Positions 42,501 to 53,778 are shown, counted from the first letter of the stretch. The stretch is DNA of 64,000 nt from Hyposmocoma kahamanoa (GCF_003589595.1 NW_020654080.1:8566527-8630526); one strand, 5' to 3'. Translations and numbers: made by a program. Notes: generated by a model not told the origin, from the letters alone.

Positions 42501-42795
42501 ATAATCAAATGCGAGTCGCATCTGTAAGTTTTTAGATTTATTATTTTTCGTTTTATTAAAGTTTCAATAGAACGAATTTAAAAATGTTCACATAATATAT
42601 CGTCAATTCGAAACTGCTTTGTTTTGCATTGAGCTTCGACGCGAGTTTGCCTGAGGTAAATGTTGTGCTGGACATCGGTCTTATAAGTGAGCATCGTATT
42701 AGTAATTTCGAATTTTGAAAAACAAATGCCGAGCTGTGTCATAAAATGCCTTAAATTTACCGCACGTCAGTATTGACAACAATGTACTGACAACG

Positions 42796-42876
42796 GCACA
42801 TCAGACTACACATTTTTGTTCGAAAATCGCCACCAGTGCAACGGAACGAGATACGTCAATGTGTAGCTTGATGTGC
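42796..42876. repeat. 81-bp palindromic element
   Basis: Arms GCACATCAGACTACACATT (42796-42814) and AATGTGTAGCTTGATGTGC (42858-42876) are inverted repeats with two mismatches. A relative interrupts the LINE at 47392-47491, so it is a mobile unit. Confidence 0.7.
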
Positions 42877-42976
42877 GTGTACATCAATTACCTCATTCAA
42901 CGTAGTTATGAATTAATACGTAACTTGATGAGCGGACAAACGTCAAAACGGCTTTCATAGCGTGCCGGTACTATAG

Positions 42977-43429
42977 TTACCTAAATCTTTAATAGTACAA
43001 ATATACGGACTCAGGCGACCATACTGTAACACCCGCTAGTTTATTATTCTATTTTCATAGTCGGGTATGTGTGGACAGATTTACTTGGTACGACACTGGC
43101 AAAATTCTTTCGTTTTCTGCCTTCATTGAAAATACATCAATCAATCATCATTTGTTGAAATGCGTATAAGACAATGCTCATTCATAAATAAGCGAATAAC
43201 GTTGTCACGTGTTATGTTCGTTTCGATACAAATATATTTGCTTTAGTGCACTGCATTTCATGCTGTGTTACCTCGAAGATAAGAATCCTAACTGCAATGT
43301 CAAAACGTGTACTTAATTTTAAAAGCATGTGATTGTTATGAATCATTCTACACCAGTTCAGAGTTAGAGTTTAATAATAATAGTACCATTTAAACACGCC
43401 AATTATTATCTGGTCTCAAACTAGAATAA
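42977..43429. other. No recognisable feature
   Basis: AT-rich sequence without coding or in-window repeat signal. Confidence 0.3.
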
Positions 43430-43565
43430 TGGGTAAACCAAGGTAATGAAATTCACGTCGGGGTGCTACCCAGAACCAATTTAGATTTACTAAACTGGTC
43501 TTACCAGGGACCGGGACCCTTCATCCAAAGCCTTTTATATATATACTATTAGGCCACAGAGGTCA
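43430..43565 (-). mobile_element. tRNA-headed SINE, family S4
   Basis: The minus strand has a 'GATGACCTCTGTGGCCTAAT' head and a degenerate B-box region, then body 'ATTGGTTCTGGGTAGCACC'. The same body motif appears in the next copy. Confidence 0.5.
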
Positions 43566-43734
43566 TCCATTTCATAATTTCAATTTCTCTGAGTGTTGGC
43601 AACCCCAACAATATCTACCAACACAACGGCGTTGAATTTAAGCATGCGCTCCACAGTCGCAGATTAATTGTTATCAACGAAACTATGGTGCCTTTTTAGG
43701 TACCAACCTCCAGAAACTGAAAAATCAAACTGAG

Positions 43735-43890
43735 CAACGAAGTTAACTCTGAAGCACTACCCAGAACACTCAAACTAGGATCAATTTAGAAAAAATATTT
43801 CTTAAATTGGTTCCGCAGAGAATCTAACCCGGGGTCTCCTTATCTAGTGTACGCAGTACTAACCGTTGGGCAACCGAGATCGTCAAGCTT
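43735..43890 (-). mobile_element. tRNA-headed SINE, family S4
   Basis: The minus strand has an A-box-like 'TTGCCCAACGG' and a B-box-like 'GGGTTAGATTC', then 'AAATTGATCCTAG' and 'GTTCTGGGTAGTGCTTC' in the body. Confidence 0.55.
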
Positions 43891-44538
43891 CCAGTTCTTT
43901 GGTATTTTAGCTTTTTACGGACGTGTACACATACTTATACAGGGTAATTTTTAAAACACTAACAACCTTCCAGGACTAAATAATTAAAATCTTACTTACT
44001 AACAACGACTTTTATTCCAAGATTTTTACAAAACATAATAGATTTACCAAAAATAAACATTTAAGTTTTTAACGAATTTTTTCCGTAGCGCCATCTGTGT
44101 GTTCACCTTTACAGCTACTAGCAGCTGACTATAGATATCGCTTAAATTATTGTATTTTTTAAGTTTTTATTGAATGTCACGATGTTTCACCATGATATTC
44201 AATTCTTATTGTGAAATTACTCCGCTAGTTTGTTATATATAATAATTATTATTAATACAAAGAACACTAAGAAAAAATTCCTTCGATCCGGCTAGATAAA
44301 TTAAGTTTTTGTTGAAATATCTAACACTTTTTAGATTTGTATTTGGTAATAAGTTGTTTCACAACGCCTCTCACGTGCTGTAATTCATAAAAAATATTTT
44401 AGCTTTCTTTTTTTCAGAGCTATCAGCGTTTAAAGCGATTTATTGCCGTAATCTTATTGGAACGTAGAACAAAACTTGTTGTTTATGTTGTTAATAATAT
44501 AGCCCTCCAAAGTCGGTAGTATTTTACAAACAAATCTG

Positions 44539-44608
44539 TACAGTTCTGGTTATTTCTATCACAAAATTATATTAATTAAATTTTGTGATAGAAATAACCA
44601 GAACTGTA
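44539..44608. repeat. Perfect 30-bp inverted repeat with 10-bp spacer
   Basis: The left arm 44539-44568 (TACAGTTCTGGTTATTTCTA...) and right arm 44579-44608 are exact reverse complements. The spacer is ATATTAATTA. Transcribed, this would make a long hairpin. Confidence 0.95.
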
Positions 44609-44680
44609 TTCTATTATTCAGCATCGAGTTGTTCGGATATAAATTTTCTATATTTGCTAACAAATCAAGATTTCGGTATT

Positions 44681-44957
44681 ATTTTTTCATAATACCAAGT
44701 GACGGGACGCTCAAGTCACCCACTTGGTGGTAAGCGACACGCCTATATGTAACAGTTGCAGTGCCACAGTGCAGAGCTAACAAATCGCAAAGATCTTAGG
44801 AGCACTACCACTGCGCCCGTCAACCTGTGACAAGTCCCATGTGCGTGTAATTTCACCAGCATACTTACTCTTTCAGACCGGAAGTCACTAATGCTTACAT
44901 TGCTAATTGGTGGCAGGGATAGGTAAAGTGCTTTCACAAGGCGCTCTACTGCTACGA
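44681..44957 (-). repeat. Interspersed repeat C, near-complete copy
   Basis: This minus-strand copy carries both family ends. Confidence 0.8.
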
Positions 44958-44982
44958 AGAACTCTCTACGAAGGGCTCTTTG

Positions 44983-45112
44983 CAGGTCTCATAATCACGG
45001 CTGATTGATAATAATATAATTCATCAGTCAGCCATGACCATGGGCCGTGACCTTGACCATGACTGATAATTCATCAATCATCTATGACTTTAGGACTTGT
45101 AAAAGATCCGAA
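44983..45112. mobile_element. Degraded inverted pair of Penelope terminal repeats
   Basis: The left part 'TTTGCAGGTCTCATAATCAC' resembles 'TTTACAGGTCCCATGGTCAC'. The right part 'GGACTTGTAAAAGATCCGAA' resembles the opposite strand of the same region. 'CCATGACCATGGGCCGTGAC' lies between. Confidence 0.45.
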
Positions 45113-45117
45113 ATATT

Positions 45118-45452
45118 AGCCACAATCACTCTATCGCGCGTGATCAGGAGCGTATAGGATTGCCCGCAGGAAAACCTGCACGCACAATTGGGCGCGATTA
45201 CCTGTATGATTTTTTTAAGCTAACGTTCTATAGCGCGCGATTGTGGTCGTTTTTGTTACAACGGAAAGAACGTCCGTGTAAAGGTTAAAAGCGCAGGATA
45301 GACCACGTGAAACTGGCGCGTTTGCGCGCGCGACTGATGAGCGCAATCACGTGGTCTTACCCTTTTCCTTCCAACGTCTTTACCCGCGCGCTCAATCGCA
45401 CACGATTGCTGTATCATGCGCGATAGAGTGTCTGTGTAAAGCCCGCTAATGG
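45118..45452. mobile_element. MITE, 335 bp, complete copy
   Basis: Terminal inverted repeats CACTCTATCGCGCGTGATCA and (reverse complement of right end) CACTCTATCGCGCATGATAC are present. The right end includes the extra outer 'GGGCTTTACACAGA' seen on the left of the copy at 28180. CG-rich subterminal blocks (GCGCGCG) flank the middle. No coding capacity. Confidence 0.8.
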
Positions 45453-46519
45453 TTTGTTGTGTTGAATAACAAAGTTAGATCTTAAAAGCATAGTTTCATT
45501 TACAATGTGTAAATCGCATATACTTACAAACCCGACATTTTAATGTTTTAACTAGGATATCACGTCCTAAACAGAACTTTTCAATGAAACCATTATATTC
45601 TCCCGTCGTGACATACCTAAATAGAAACGCTATTCCTTTGTTAGTTCGAAACCCTGACACGGTGTTCCTCGTTTTTGCTGAGAGCTCGACAGTCGTAGAA
45701 CATCGAAACTTTATTGCGAACACGTTAAAGCGCTCTTAATGTGGTAGGGTACAAAAAGTTTATTTTGCAATCGTGTAATGGCTTAGTTGCAGTACCTATT
45801 GTTTAACGTAAAAACTGTATCCATATTTTTCGCAAATGTGTTACGAGTCCCATATATAAAGACTAGAGTTGTAGGTACTTGTCGCCATCAGAATAACGAA
45901 ATGCTGTATAAAGATAAACTAAGATTAGACATTTTTGACCATCTCCATGGTCGAGTGGCTTGTACATCGGTTTTCATGATATCGCCATTGCCGGACGGGT
46001 TCATGTAGAAAAAAACCAAGTTTTCTATATTGTCTCGGGTCTGGAAGTTTGTGGTACGGTACCGTTATTGTTTCCTATTTTCATAACATAAGTACTTTAA
46101 TTACTTACTTTGGGCATCAGAGCAACGTATGCGATGTAGTGGACAGGTAGTAGTAGGTAGTAGACATACAATATATCTAATAATAAATATACAGTTTTTA
46201 TCACTACAACCTTTACACAGTCATGAAGTTGTCTGTCTTCACCGATGACGTCAATATTTGAAGTTATTATCAGTAAAGACGCAACTCTAACTAGCAACAA
46301 AAACAATATTTTGACAAAGGTCCAAATGTCTCCACCATTTGAAACTAGAGTAAGTGGAATTTTATTCATTGATATGGCCCCCGAGACTTCCGTCTAATGT
46401 CTGAGTCTATTTTCATGAGTGTTCTAGGGTTGTGACTTTTGATATTTTACGTTTGACGTATATTCCTGGTTTTTACATAGAACGTTAAAACGGAAATTGT
46501 TCTTTTTCTCGAACAATCC
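45453..46519. other. No gene recognised; contains SINE S1 at 45938-46129
   Basis: The frames 45496-45723 and 46097-46369 (minus) have no recognisable motif. Confidence 0.3.
45938..46129 (+). mobile_element. tRNA-derived SINE, family S1
   Basis: The A-box 'TGGTCGAGTGG' is intact and the B-box reduced ('GGACGGGTTCATG'). The body and tail match 2010-2200. Confidence 0.8.
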
Positions 46520-46810
46520 TTAATAGTAGACGGAAACAATAAAAAATAAACAAAAGATTACAAGGGTTTTTAAGAGCTTAAAGAAATTTCTAACAAATAA
46601 AAGCTATTATAATATAAAACAACTTTTAGAAAATAAATTCTTAGTATCTGAGTTTGGTAACTAGTTAATGATATACTTTTTTTATTTTAGTTACAGTAGA
46701 AAAATACATATTATGATAAATATTAAATTACATAAAACTGTTGATAAATACCCAATTGTATATTAAGTAAGTGTAATAATTATGAGACTAGATTTCTCTT
46801 CTACTATTTG

Positions 46811-47327
46811 AATAGAATAGAATAGAATAGAATAGAAAAACATTTATTGCAACGCCACAACACATAGATATAAAAAAGAGATAATAATTAGATAAACAAA
46901 ACAAAATAGAAAGAATTAAAAAACGAAATAACACAGATAAAAAGCATTTAACAAAATATAACGACGACAGTTCGTGCTGTCATAATTGTGCGGTTGTGAC
47001 GTACGCAAAAGGATCCCATTCAGATTATGCCAAAGCCATAATTAGGCTGTAGCGCTAGTTTTTCATTTTTTCTATATTTATGTAGTTTTCAATGAGTCCT
47101 AAGCCGAAATGAGTGACGATGTTTGTGTCGCAAAATAAAGTAAACTATGTAAATCCTTGTGTATGTGTTCATTGAACATTGTGTTGCTGCTGTGTGTTAT
47201 ATGTATAGAACAAAAAACGTACACAAAAATTGCAAAAATATAAATATACCTACTGTGTTCGTTCATAGTGTGGTGTCGTAATTGAATAGCAAATAAATAC
47301 AACTCGATCGTTCAGAGTTGGTCGATC
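46811..47327. mobile_element. ~517-bp insertion inside LINE L3 copy 2
   Basis: It begins with an AATAG pentamer run (46811-46836) and 'AAAAACATTTATTGCAACGC', and returns to the LINE sequence at TGCTGTG (47328). The pentamer run and following TTTATT suggest the minus-strand 3' tail of a retroelement. No protein remnant was recognised in it. Confidence 0.6.
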
Positions 47328-47391
47328 TGCTGTGATCTGTTCAGGGTCCATAATTTGATCCCAATATTAGTAATGAAAACATCTGTAATGT

Positions 47392-47491
47392 GCAGTCAAC
47401 AGTACATCAAAGTATACATTTTTGTTCGAATATCGCGTCCAGTGTAATGGAACTGTATCCGCCAATGTGTAACTCAATATTCTGCCGTCAG
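47392..47491. mobile_element. ~100-bp palindromic insertion inside LINE L3 copy 2
   Basis: Copy 1 reads TGTAATGTACATTATGG without a break. Copy 2 has about 100 extra bases there, carrying 'TACATTTTTGTTCGAA' and imperfect inverted ends (GTACATCAAAGTATACATT and AATGTGTAACTCAATATTC) related to 42796-42876. Confidence 0.7.
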
Positions 47492-47525
47492 TACATTATG
47501 GAACGTATAAATAATAAAGATTAGT

Positions 47526-48892
47526 AATATCGGTAAATTAAAGTACCTAATTTCGCATTAGGCCAGTATTAATCAGTATTTCATGCATAATATTTCGGTT
47601 TCAGTTAACAAGATTACGAAAGCTGCAAAAACCAATGCAAAATCCGCTATAATCCATACTTACTGAATTCACAGCATGCCAATAAAAAAGAATGAATAGA
47701 GGTCGCCTTTATTTGACACAGCCATGCTACACGACGGTGCGATGCTTTAAAATGAGCTATGCAACATAAACTCTATCCTCCACAAGATAAAGTTGAGCGG
47801 TGGCAATAGAAGGCCACCCTAACACGACCTAAAATGTGTCACACCCTTCTGAGGCTCATTTTGCACACATAGTGGAGTTTGAGAAGTAGCAATTACACTT
47901 TTAACTAATGCTAACTCTATAATTAGGTTGAACCATTTCCACCCAATCTCGTCCACATTCATACAAAGTAAGGCGTTAGCCACAAGCTCATTTGCAACGA
48001 GAGCGATGCAATGAGTCTTAATGCACCTTATGCACTTACTGAGAATTGCCACCGATTTGGCTCCCCCAGCAATTTGCTAGCTCTTTGGACCGACTCAAGA
48101 TTTTTAAAAGTGATAACTTGAAGGTGAATAAAGGAAAATGAACTTTAAGATTATGTAGAAAGGAAAGAATACGTATCTAGCTTTAATATGTTTCACACAT
48201 ATAGGAAGCACGACTTCGATTCCCTGTCGTTGAGGCTTTTCGAATCAAAACTGCTTCTGTAGTCGAACGGTTACCATGCTAGTCTATAGGGTTCGACGCC
48301 TGGGCCTAGAGAAATTTTTGTATGGCCTAAATTTATTTCCAGTTCCAGTGTCCATGGCACCCGCAATACAGAGTTTCCCTAGTACGTGGCTATGAGTATG
48401 TGAGTGTGTGCGTTATTTAATTGTTTATAATAAACGTCTTTTTTCACGTAGTAGTAAGTAGTAGAACGGGTATGGTGACAACAATTTTTGTTTACATATT
48501 TTTTTTATAGACTATCACTAAACTTGTCAGACTTGTAGTAATGTTACCTTACAAAATGTAATACATTTTTATAGATTTTCGAAAAATTTTATTTTATTAC
48601 ACAAATTATTGATATTATTTCTAATAATATCAATAATATGGCTGTAAACGTAAGACGTTCCTTGCATATCTCGTCTAACTCGTAAGTTGATACCCTAGGC
48701 TTGTGAATCTTACTAAATTAAAACAAAAGTAACAGCACTCGATCACCAAGTGAAACTCGTTAAACAAAGCACGAACGACTAACAGGGTCGAATTTTACCC
48801 TTGACGAGAGAGACGAAATTTGTCAAGACGGCTAATTCGATTTATCGATTTTGTGGTATAAATCCATTTCACGTATCAAGTAGCTTAACATA
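47526..48892. other. No gene recognised; contains SINE S2 at 48251-48420
   Basis: The minus frame 47819-48052 has mixed codon use and a GTAAGT donor-like site within it but no motif. I leave it unassigned. Confidence 0.3.
48251..48420 (+). mobile_element. tRNA-derived SINE, family S2
   Basis: The head has a small deletion that removes part of the interval between the A-box ('TAGTCGAACGG') and the B-box ('GGTTCGACGCC'). The body is complete to 'GTGTGTGCGTTATTTAA'. Confidence 0.8.
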
Positions 48893-49097
48893 TTAGCATT
48901 AGAACTCCTTGTCTAAAATTTTGTACAGGGAAGTATTGCCACCTTGACTATTTTTGCCACCAAGCAGTAATGCTTACATTGCTGCGTTCCGGTTTTTAAT
49001 AAACTCGAATGTCCTTGCGATTTAAAGCTCAGAGTGGCACTGGAGCTGTTATGAACAGATGTGTCGCTGTCCTGTCACTTGATGTCATAAAAAAATA
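48893..49097 (+). repeat. Interspersed repeat C, internally deleted copy
   Basis: The 5' third and the A-rich end are present. About 70 bp of the middle ('GGGTGCTGGTGAAATTACAG' region) is missing. Confidence 0.75.
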
Positions 49098-49189
49098 TCA
49101 TAAAGGCAACACTAAATACGTATAAAATTTTGTTGTAATAAAACACCGAGCGCATGAAAATGAATGAAAACTGATAATACTAATTCCAA

Positions 49190-51320
49190 TTTTATAGAAT
49201 ATGTTAGAAATTATTTTAAAAAGTATGTGTAGCTGCTAAGGTTAAGTTGCACAGCGACAAAATTAGACAATCGATAAATAAATCTAAAACTACTTGGAGC
49301 ATAATAAATAAAAAGTCAGGCAGGGTTAAACAACACGATAGAGATATAGTTTTAGAATAAGAAGGCAAACTTATAAAATCTAAAGTCAAGGTAGTCCAAG
49401 CTTTTGAATTGTTTTTTTTTTTGGGAAGTTGCTGTGAACACTACAGAATCATTAAATTCCTCCCCTTCTCTTGCTATTGATCTCCTAACGTTTGTGGCAG
49501 TTTATTTAATTTCCGTCATGTTAACTCACAAGACATCATAATAACTTTTAAATCAATACATGTTAAAAAAACTGAAGATCTTTGGGGCATATCAGCTAAA
49601 GTCATTGACTCAGTTATTGATCTAATTTCCCCACATTTAGCGCTAGCTTTCAATAGGTGCGTTGACGAAGGTGTTTCTCCGGATTTAATGAAATACAGCA
49701 AGGTTATTCTCGTATTCAAAAGTCGTAAGAAAGTTGATCCTAGCTATAGGCCCATTTCAATTTTAGAGCTTTAAACAAAATATTCGTAGTAGTAAAGGTT
49801 ATGCTGACTCAATTTGCTGTCCTATTTCGGTAGGAATCATATTTTTCATAGTGAACAATACGGGTTTACTAGTGGTAGATCGACTAACGATGCGGGGATA
49901 GGGTTACTAAAACACATCTTTGATGCTGGGGAAAGGTCCCAGAACGCTATTGGTGTTTTCTGTGATCTCTCAAAGGCATTTGATTCCTTTGACCATATTA
50001 CTCCTATTAGGAAGCTGGAATATTACGGTGTAAATGGCAAGGACAAGTTCCGACAACTTGTCTTGTCACATCTCAATAGAATACAGAAAGTAGACATAAA
50101 TGGAGTGACTTCGTTTCGTTCCGTTTGGGTTCTCCGGTAAAAATGGGTGCTCTGCAGGGCTCAATCTTGGACCTTTCTTATTTCTGATTTATATTGATGA
50201 TCTGCCATTCTTTGTTAAGGACCAATGCGAAATAGTATTGTTTGCTGACGACATATCCTTGATTTTTAAAACAGAGAGACATATACAATAATTAAGACCA
50301 CATTAATGATACCCCCTCTAAGGTAGTTTATTGGTTTAATGCTAACAATTTATTGCTTAATGCCAAGAAGACAAAATGTGTTAAATTTGAATCACCTAAC
50401 GTAAAATGAACTAGTCCAAGCATAGAAATAAACGGAGAAAAGTTAGACCTTGTTAATAAAGCAGTCTTCTTGGGAGTGACCTTAAATAGTAAACTTCAAT
50501 GGTTTCCACATATATTTTCTCTGGCCAGCAGATTAAGCTCCGCTGCATACGCAATCCGCACAATACGTGAGCTTACCGATGTTAGTACTGCTAGAGTAGT
50601 TTACTTTAGTTACTTCCATAGTATAATGTCCTACGGGAGTCTCATGTGGGGTAAAGCGGTAGATATTCAAACCATATTTGTATTGCAAAAACGAGCGATT
50701 CGTTCTGTGTACCGTCTAGGCTCTCGGGTTTCTCTCAGAGAAAAGTTTAAGGAGACTGGTATCACGATTGCGGCATACATTTACTCAAATAATTTATATG
50801 CTCGTAAAAATATACATAATTATAATAAGGAAGAAGATATCCTTATGGATATCTTCTTTCTCTTAATATTATTATTAACCTTAGAGCTAAGTCCAAACTC
50901 ATGGTACCACGATTTCGTTTAACCAAAGTAAACGACTCTTTTATGGGGAACTGTATACGTTTTTGCAATAAGAATCCGGAGCATATATTAATATTATCAT
51001 TTCCTAAATTTAAAACCTACATTAAAAATATTTTGATTGAAAAGTCTTATTACAAAATTGAAGACTACGTGTTAGATAAAGGTGTATGGAACGACGAACG
51101 ACATGGCTCCAGAATCGACACAAATTTGGTTCAAAGTGGATTCCATAGCATATAAGTTTATTTGAAAAGAGCAATCCCTAGAGTTTCTTGCTCGTTCTTC
51201 TCCGGGAAATCAGCGTAGTGAACGAGCGGGAGCTTAATGTAATGTAATGTAAATGTGACGTTTTCAAGTGTAAATTTATTTTATCTATGGAATAATTAAT
51301 GATCTTTGACTTTGACATGC
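49190..51320 (+). mobile_element. LINE of the L1a group, reverse transcriptase to 3' tail
   Basis: This is the longest LINE relic of its group here. It starts within the endonuclease-reverse transcriptase linker ('SKTTWSIINKKSGRVKQHD'), passes through all reverse-transcriptase blocks and the C-terminus, and ends in a short TTTGAC-type tail near 51300-51320. The endonuclease is missing, so it is 5'-truncated. Confidence 0.8.
49516..51155 (+). pseudogene. LINE reverse transcriptase pseudogene (L1a group)
   Basis: Blocks in order: 'TEDLWGISAKVIDSVIDLIS' near 49570, 'KKVDPSYRPISILEL' then a stop near 49770, 'EQYGFTSGRSTNDA' and 'VFCDLSKAFDSFDH' (49814-50140), a 'GSILGPFLFLIYIDDLP'-like block near 50160-50205 with a frame shift, the catalytic 'FADD' at 50240-50251, and 'FLGVTLNSKLQWFPHI' with 'YFSYFHSIMSYGSLMWGK' (50470-50922). 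The C-terminal piece at 50901-51155 ends 'KGVWNDERHGSRID'. At least three frame changes and one stop disable it. It should catalyse target-primed cDNA synthesis in intact relatives. Confidence 0.8.
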
Positions 51321-52316
51321 TTCATTTCTATAATAAATGTTGCGTACAATGACCCGCGCTGTGCAATTCAAGTGCACCGTGAGATTATTTTATACGCGCG
51401 TATGTATCGCGCATTTTGATAAGAGATAGTTTTAATTTTAGTTTTGTTTATTAATTTCATTGAATTTTCGAAATGAAGCAACTACGTGAAATTTTATATA
51501 AACTTCTTGCATGCAACGCGATGTTTGCGGGTGATGTTTTCACTCGATTCATTACGCGTCTGCGGCGCGGTTACGTGCAGATGACGCGCGTGTACGCGCA
51601 CGTTATGCGCGTTTACGGCGCGTATAAATTACGCCGTGTGCTAAGGCTCTTACAAGCAGCGCTGCTACGTTGGTATGGGATTGCACTACCTGTTAAATTA
51701 TACTATGATTTCAGACTCTTTACAGGTCCCATGGTCACGACTGTATAATAAAATTATATGTAGTGTGTGATAGTTTAAAGATCACACTGCGTTGTCGACG
51801 TTTTTTGCTCAATGAGTGTTCTCCGCCTTGAAAACTTTTTACAACTAGCCTGAAAGTGTTGGTTACAAAAAAGAGGTAGGTACTAAATATGTTTTCTTAG
51901 TTACGTTTATTTCTGTGCGTACAAAGTAAATTATAAAGCGTTATAAAAGTAGAAAAGTATGGCACCAGTTTTAGGTATTCAAACTTAATTTAAACTTAAA
52001 ACATGTTACTTAAATTTAACTTCGTACAATAAATTAAAAATCTGCAATGTCAATAATACGTATTTAAGATTTTTATGAAAATACTTTTTTGTAAATCACA
52101 ACACTGATTTCACGATAACGTTAAAATCAATCACACTTGTAAGTTTAGTAATCGTCTCTTAGTTCTATGTGGGTGCTATAACCGTGGTATTCGATTCCTA
52201 TATGCCACTGTATTTTTTCTATTGTACTGTTCCTGCATTCTCGATCTGTAACAAAAGTATGACATTCCATAAGTTAGTGTTTATGTTTAAAATAACTCGA
52301 TTGTTGACAATTGACC
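51321..52316. other. CG-rich, repeat-like block at 51340-51690, otherwise unannotated
   Basis: The block 51545-51645 is rich in GCGCG and ACGCGCGT and continues to 'GCTGCTACGTTGGTATGGGA'. Similar ends occur at 41195-41225 and 61940-61965, so it is probably a MITE terminus. The 91-codon frame over it (51473-51748) is a by-product. 51716-51748 is a scrap of Penelope terminal repeat (minus). Confidence 0.35.
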
Positions 52317-52545
52317 GCTCCAACGGATTGCACTGTGGGCGTTGGATAAGGAGGTTTTGGGTTCGTTTCGACTGCCACGCAGAAGTCCCGGACTTAGGTT
52401 CCCGAGTTGGGAGAAATATTTGAGAATGGCCTACATTTACTTCTCTCTTGAGTTTGGGTGTAATTTGTGATTGTCTACCCATGCATGCATGCATGGCACC
52501 CGCGATACAGGACTTCCCTAGGGCCGGGCTATGAGTGTGTGCATT
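52317..52545 (+). mobile_element. Composite SINE: S4-type head joined to S2 body
   Basis: The first 55 bp ('CCAACGGATTGCACTGTGGG', 'GGTTTTGGGTTCG') carry one set of tRNA-like boxes. From 52371 the sequence is S2 from within its own tRNA part ('GACTGCCACGCAGAAGTCCC') through to 'GCTATGAGTGTGTGCATTAT'. Either an S2 inserted into an S4 head or template switching made a chimera. Confidence 0.65.
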
Positions 52546-53274
52546 ATACTAGACCAAATGAGAGTAATTAGAAATACGTGAATAATAAGTCATCACCATC
52601 GAACTTATGAGTTGTACTCTTGTCGGTAGAGCATCTTCCAGTCATCTCTCCTACAAGCCACCTCCTTGACCTCCTTATACGACACGACACCGAAATAATA
52701 AGTAATGTAATGTAAAATAAAATTTAGTTTATTAATTAAAAAAACTACGCAACGTAAGCTTCGTCAAGGAGACACAAATATACATAACAGGTTTCGTCAC
52801 ATAAAACTCAATAATGCAGTTCGACAGACTTAGTAATTTTTGTTTAACTATAAGAACGAAAAAGGACCGCTCTGAATCTTAGCTGGTTCAAGCGTCTCCA
52901 TAACTAAGATTAAAAGAGATACAGGGTGTTGATTTGCATTCTCGCCACGTTTAAGAAATTAATAATAGAAATAATGCTAAATCGTCTAAAAATATTTAAA
53001 AAATATTCCGTTCAACATTCTGGCTAATTGTATCTAGTGAAGTTTTGTAAAATTGTTCCGCAAGTGTACTCACCGCAGAGGACAGTGACCCCGCCACCCG
53101 CTTCACCGAGCGATATGAAATCTTTCTCGATTGCTTATTTACCTATTTTTCAATTCATGTTTATGTATGTACTAGTATTGTTATAATTTACTAATTATTC
53201 ACATGAGTTACAAAAGTTGACTGAAAAAAGGTTTTTTTGTAACTTAGCTTTGGTAGTTACCAACTTTAGGTTAC
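52546..53274. other. No gene recognised
   Basis: The inverted-repeat arm 'GCATTCTCGCCA' at 52936-52947 pairs with 53869-53880 (see the open frame at 53275). No other feature. Confidence 0.3.
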
Positions 53275-53778
53275 ATGAAATTAGTGCCAGAAGTACCTAG
53301 CTCCAAAGCTGGTGGCAGGCTCCGTACAGGAGGCAGCCACAGATATGCTGAGTTTTGTTTCAACTTAGCACACTCTTCACAACAGAAAAAGCAGAAAGAA
53401 ACCAGAGACGATTTTTGCTCGCAATTCTTCGACACTCGTAATCTGCGTAAACTAAACGTTTCAAATCATGCCATAAGAACGCACTGTATGGTAATGCACA
53501 TGGTAGCGGTTTTTTTTAACCACGTTGCATTTCGTGAGAAACTAGAACGTGCACGCGATGAACGCAGACACAATACGCAAGGTGGACTGATGATCTACCA
53601 ATCACGCGCTCGATACGATACTCCCCCGTCTCTACTCGTACCCTGCCACCAAATAGATCTAAAATGCATATTTTCTGCGCAAACTGTGCATAGGTCATTA
53701 TTCAAATGGTTGCGGGTACCTGTGCCACGTGTAGTGCAAGTCAATGACATTTGGATCAAACTTGGTTACCGCAATTAA
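53275..53778 (+). CDS. Unidentified 167-codon open reading frame
   Basis: This is the longest plus frame in the window not explained by a known element. It starts at ATG 53275 and stops at 53776-53778. The product is basic and polar, with no signal peptide or clear membrane span, and includes 'REKLERARDERRHNTQGG' and a C-terminal 'SLFKWLRVPVPRVVQVND'. I recognise no domain. It lies between 12-bp inverted repeats (52936-52947 GCATTCTCGCCA and 53869-53880), so it could be a fragment of a DNA-transposon protein; the repeats are short enough that this is only a suggestion. No splice sites were judged convincing. It could also be chance. Confidence 0.3.
   Translation: MKLVPEVPSSKAGGRLRTGGSHRYAEFCFNLAHSSQQKKQKETRDDFCSQFFDTRNLRKLNVSNHAIRTHCMVMHMVAVFFNHVAFREKLERARDERRHNTQGGLMIYQSRARYDTPPSLLVPCHQIDLKCIFSAQTVHRSLFKWLRVPVPRVVQVNDIWIKLGYRN

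Larger units (their letters stand above)
42008..42973. mobile_element. Tc1/mariner-like non-autonomous element with TA target duplication
   Basis: Terminal inverted repeats begin CAGTCCCGGCACGCTATTG on the left and TAGTACCGGCACGCTATGA (reverse complement) on the right, continuing through GCCGTTTTGACG. A TA dinucleotide flanks each side (42006-42007 and 42974-42975). The interior contains a complete repeat D copy (42080-42500) and a small palindrome at 42796-42876, but no transposase frame. Confidence 0.7.
46520..47525 (+). mobile_element. LINE family 'L3' 3' end, copy 2, twice interrupted
   Basis: It is collinear with 760-1060: 'AACAAATAAAAGCTATTATA', 'TGAGTTTGGTAACTAGTTAA', 'TTCTCTTCTACTATTTG', then after an insertion 'CAGGGTCCATAATTTGATC' and, after a second insertion, 'GTACATTATGGAACG'. 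The ORF2 end is decayed. Confidence 0.75.

Noticed and set aside
51473..51748. 91-codon pl frame rich in Arg and Val
   Set aside because: Produced by CG-rich alternating repeats at a MITE end and by a Penelope scrap at its C-terminus.
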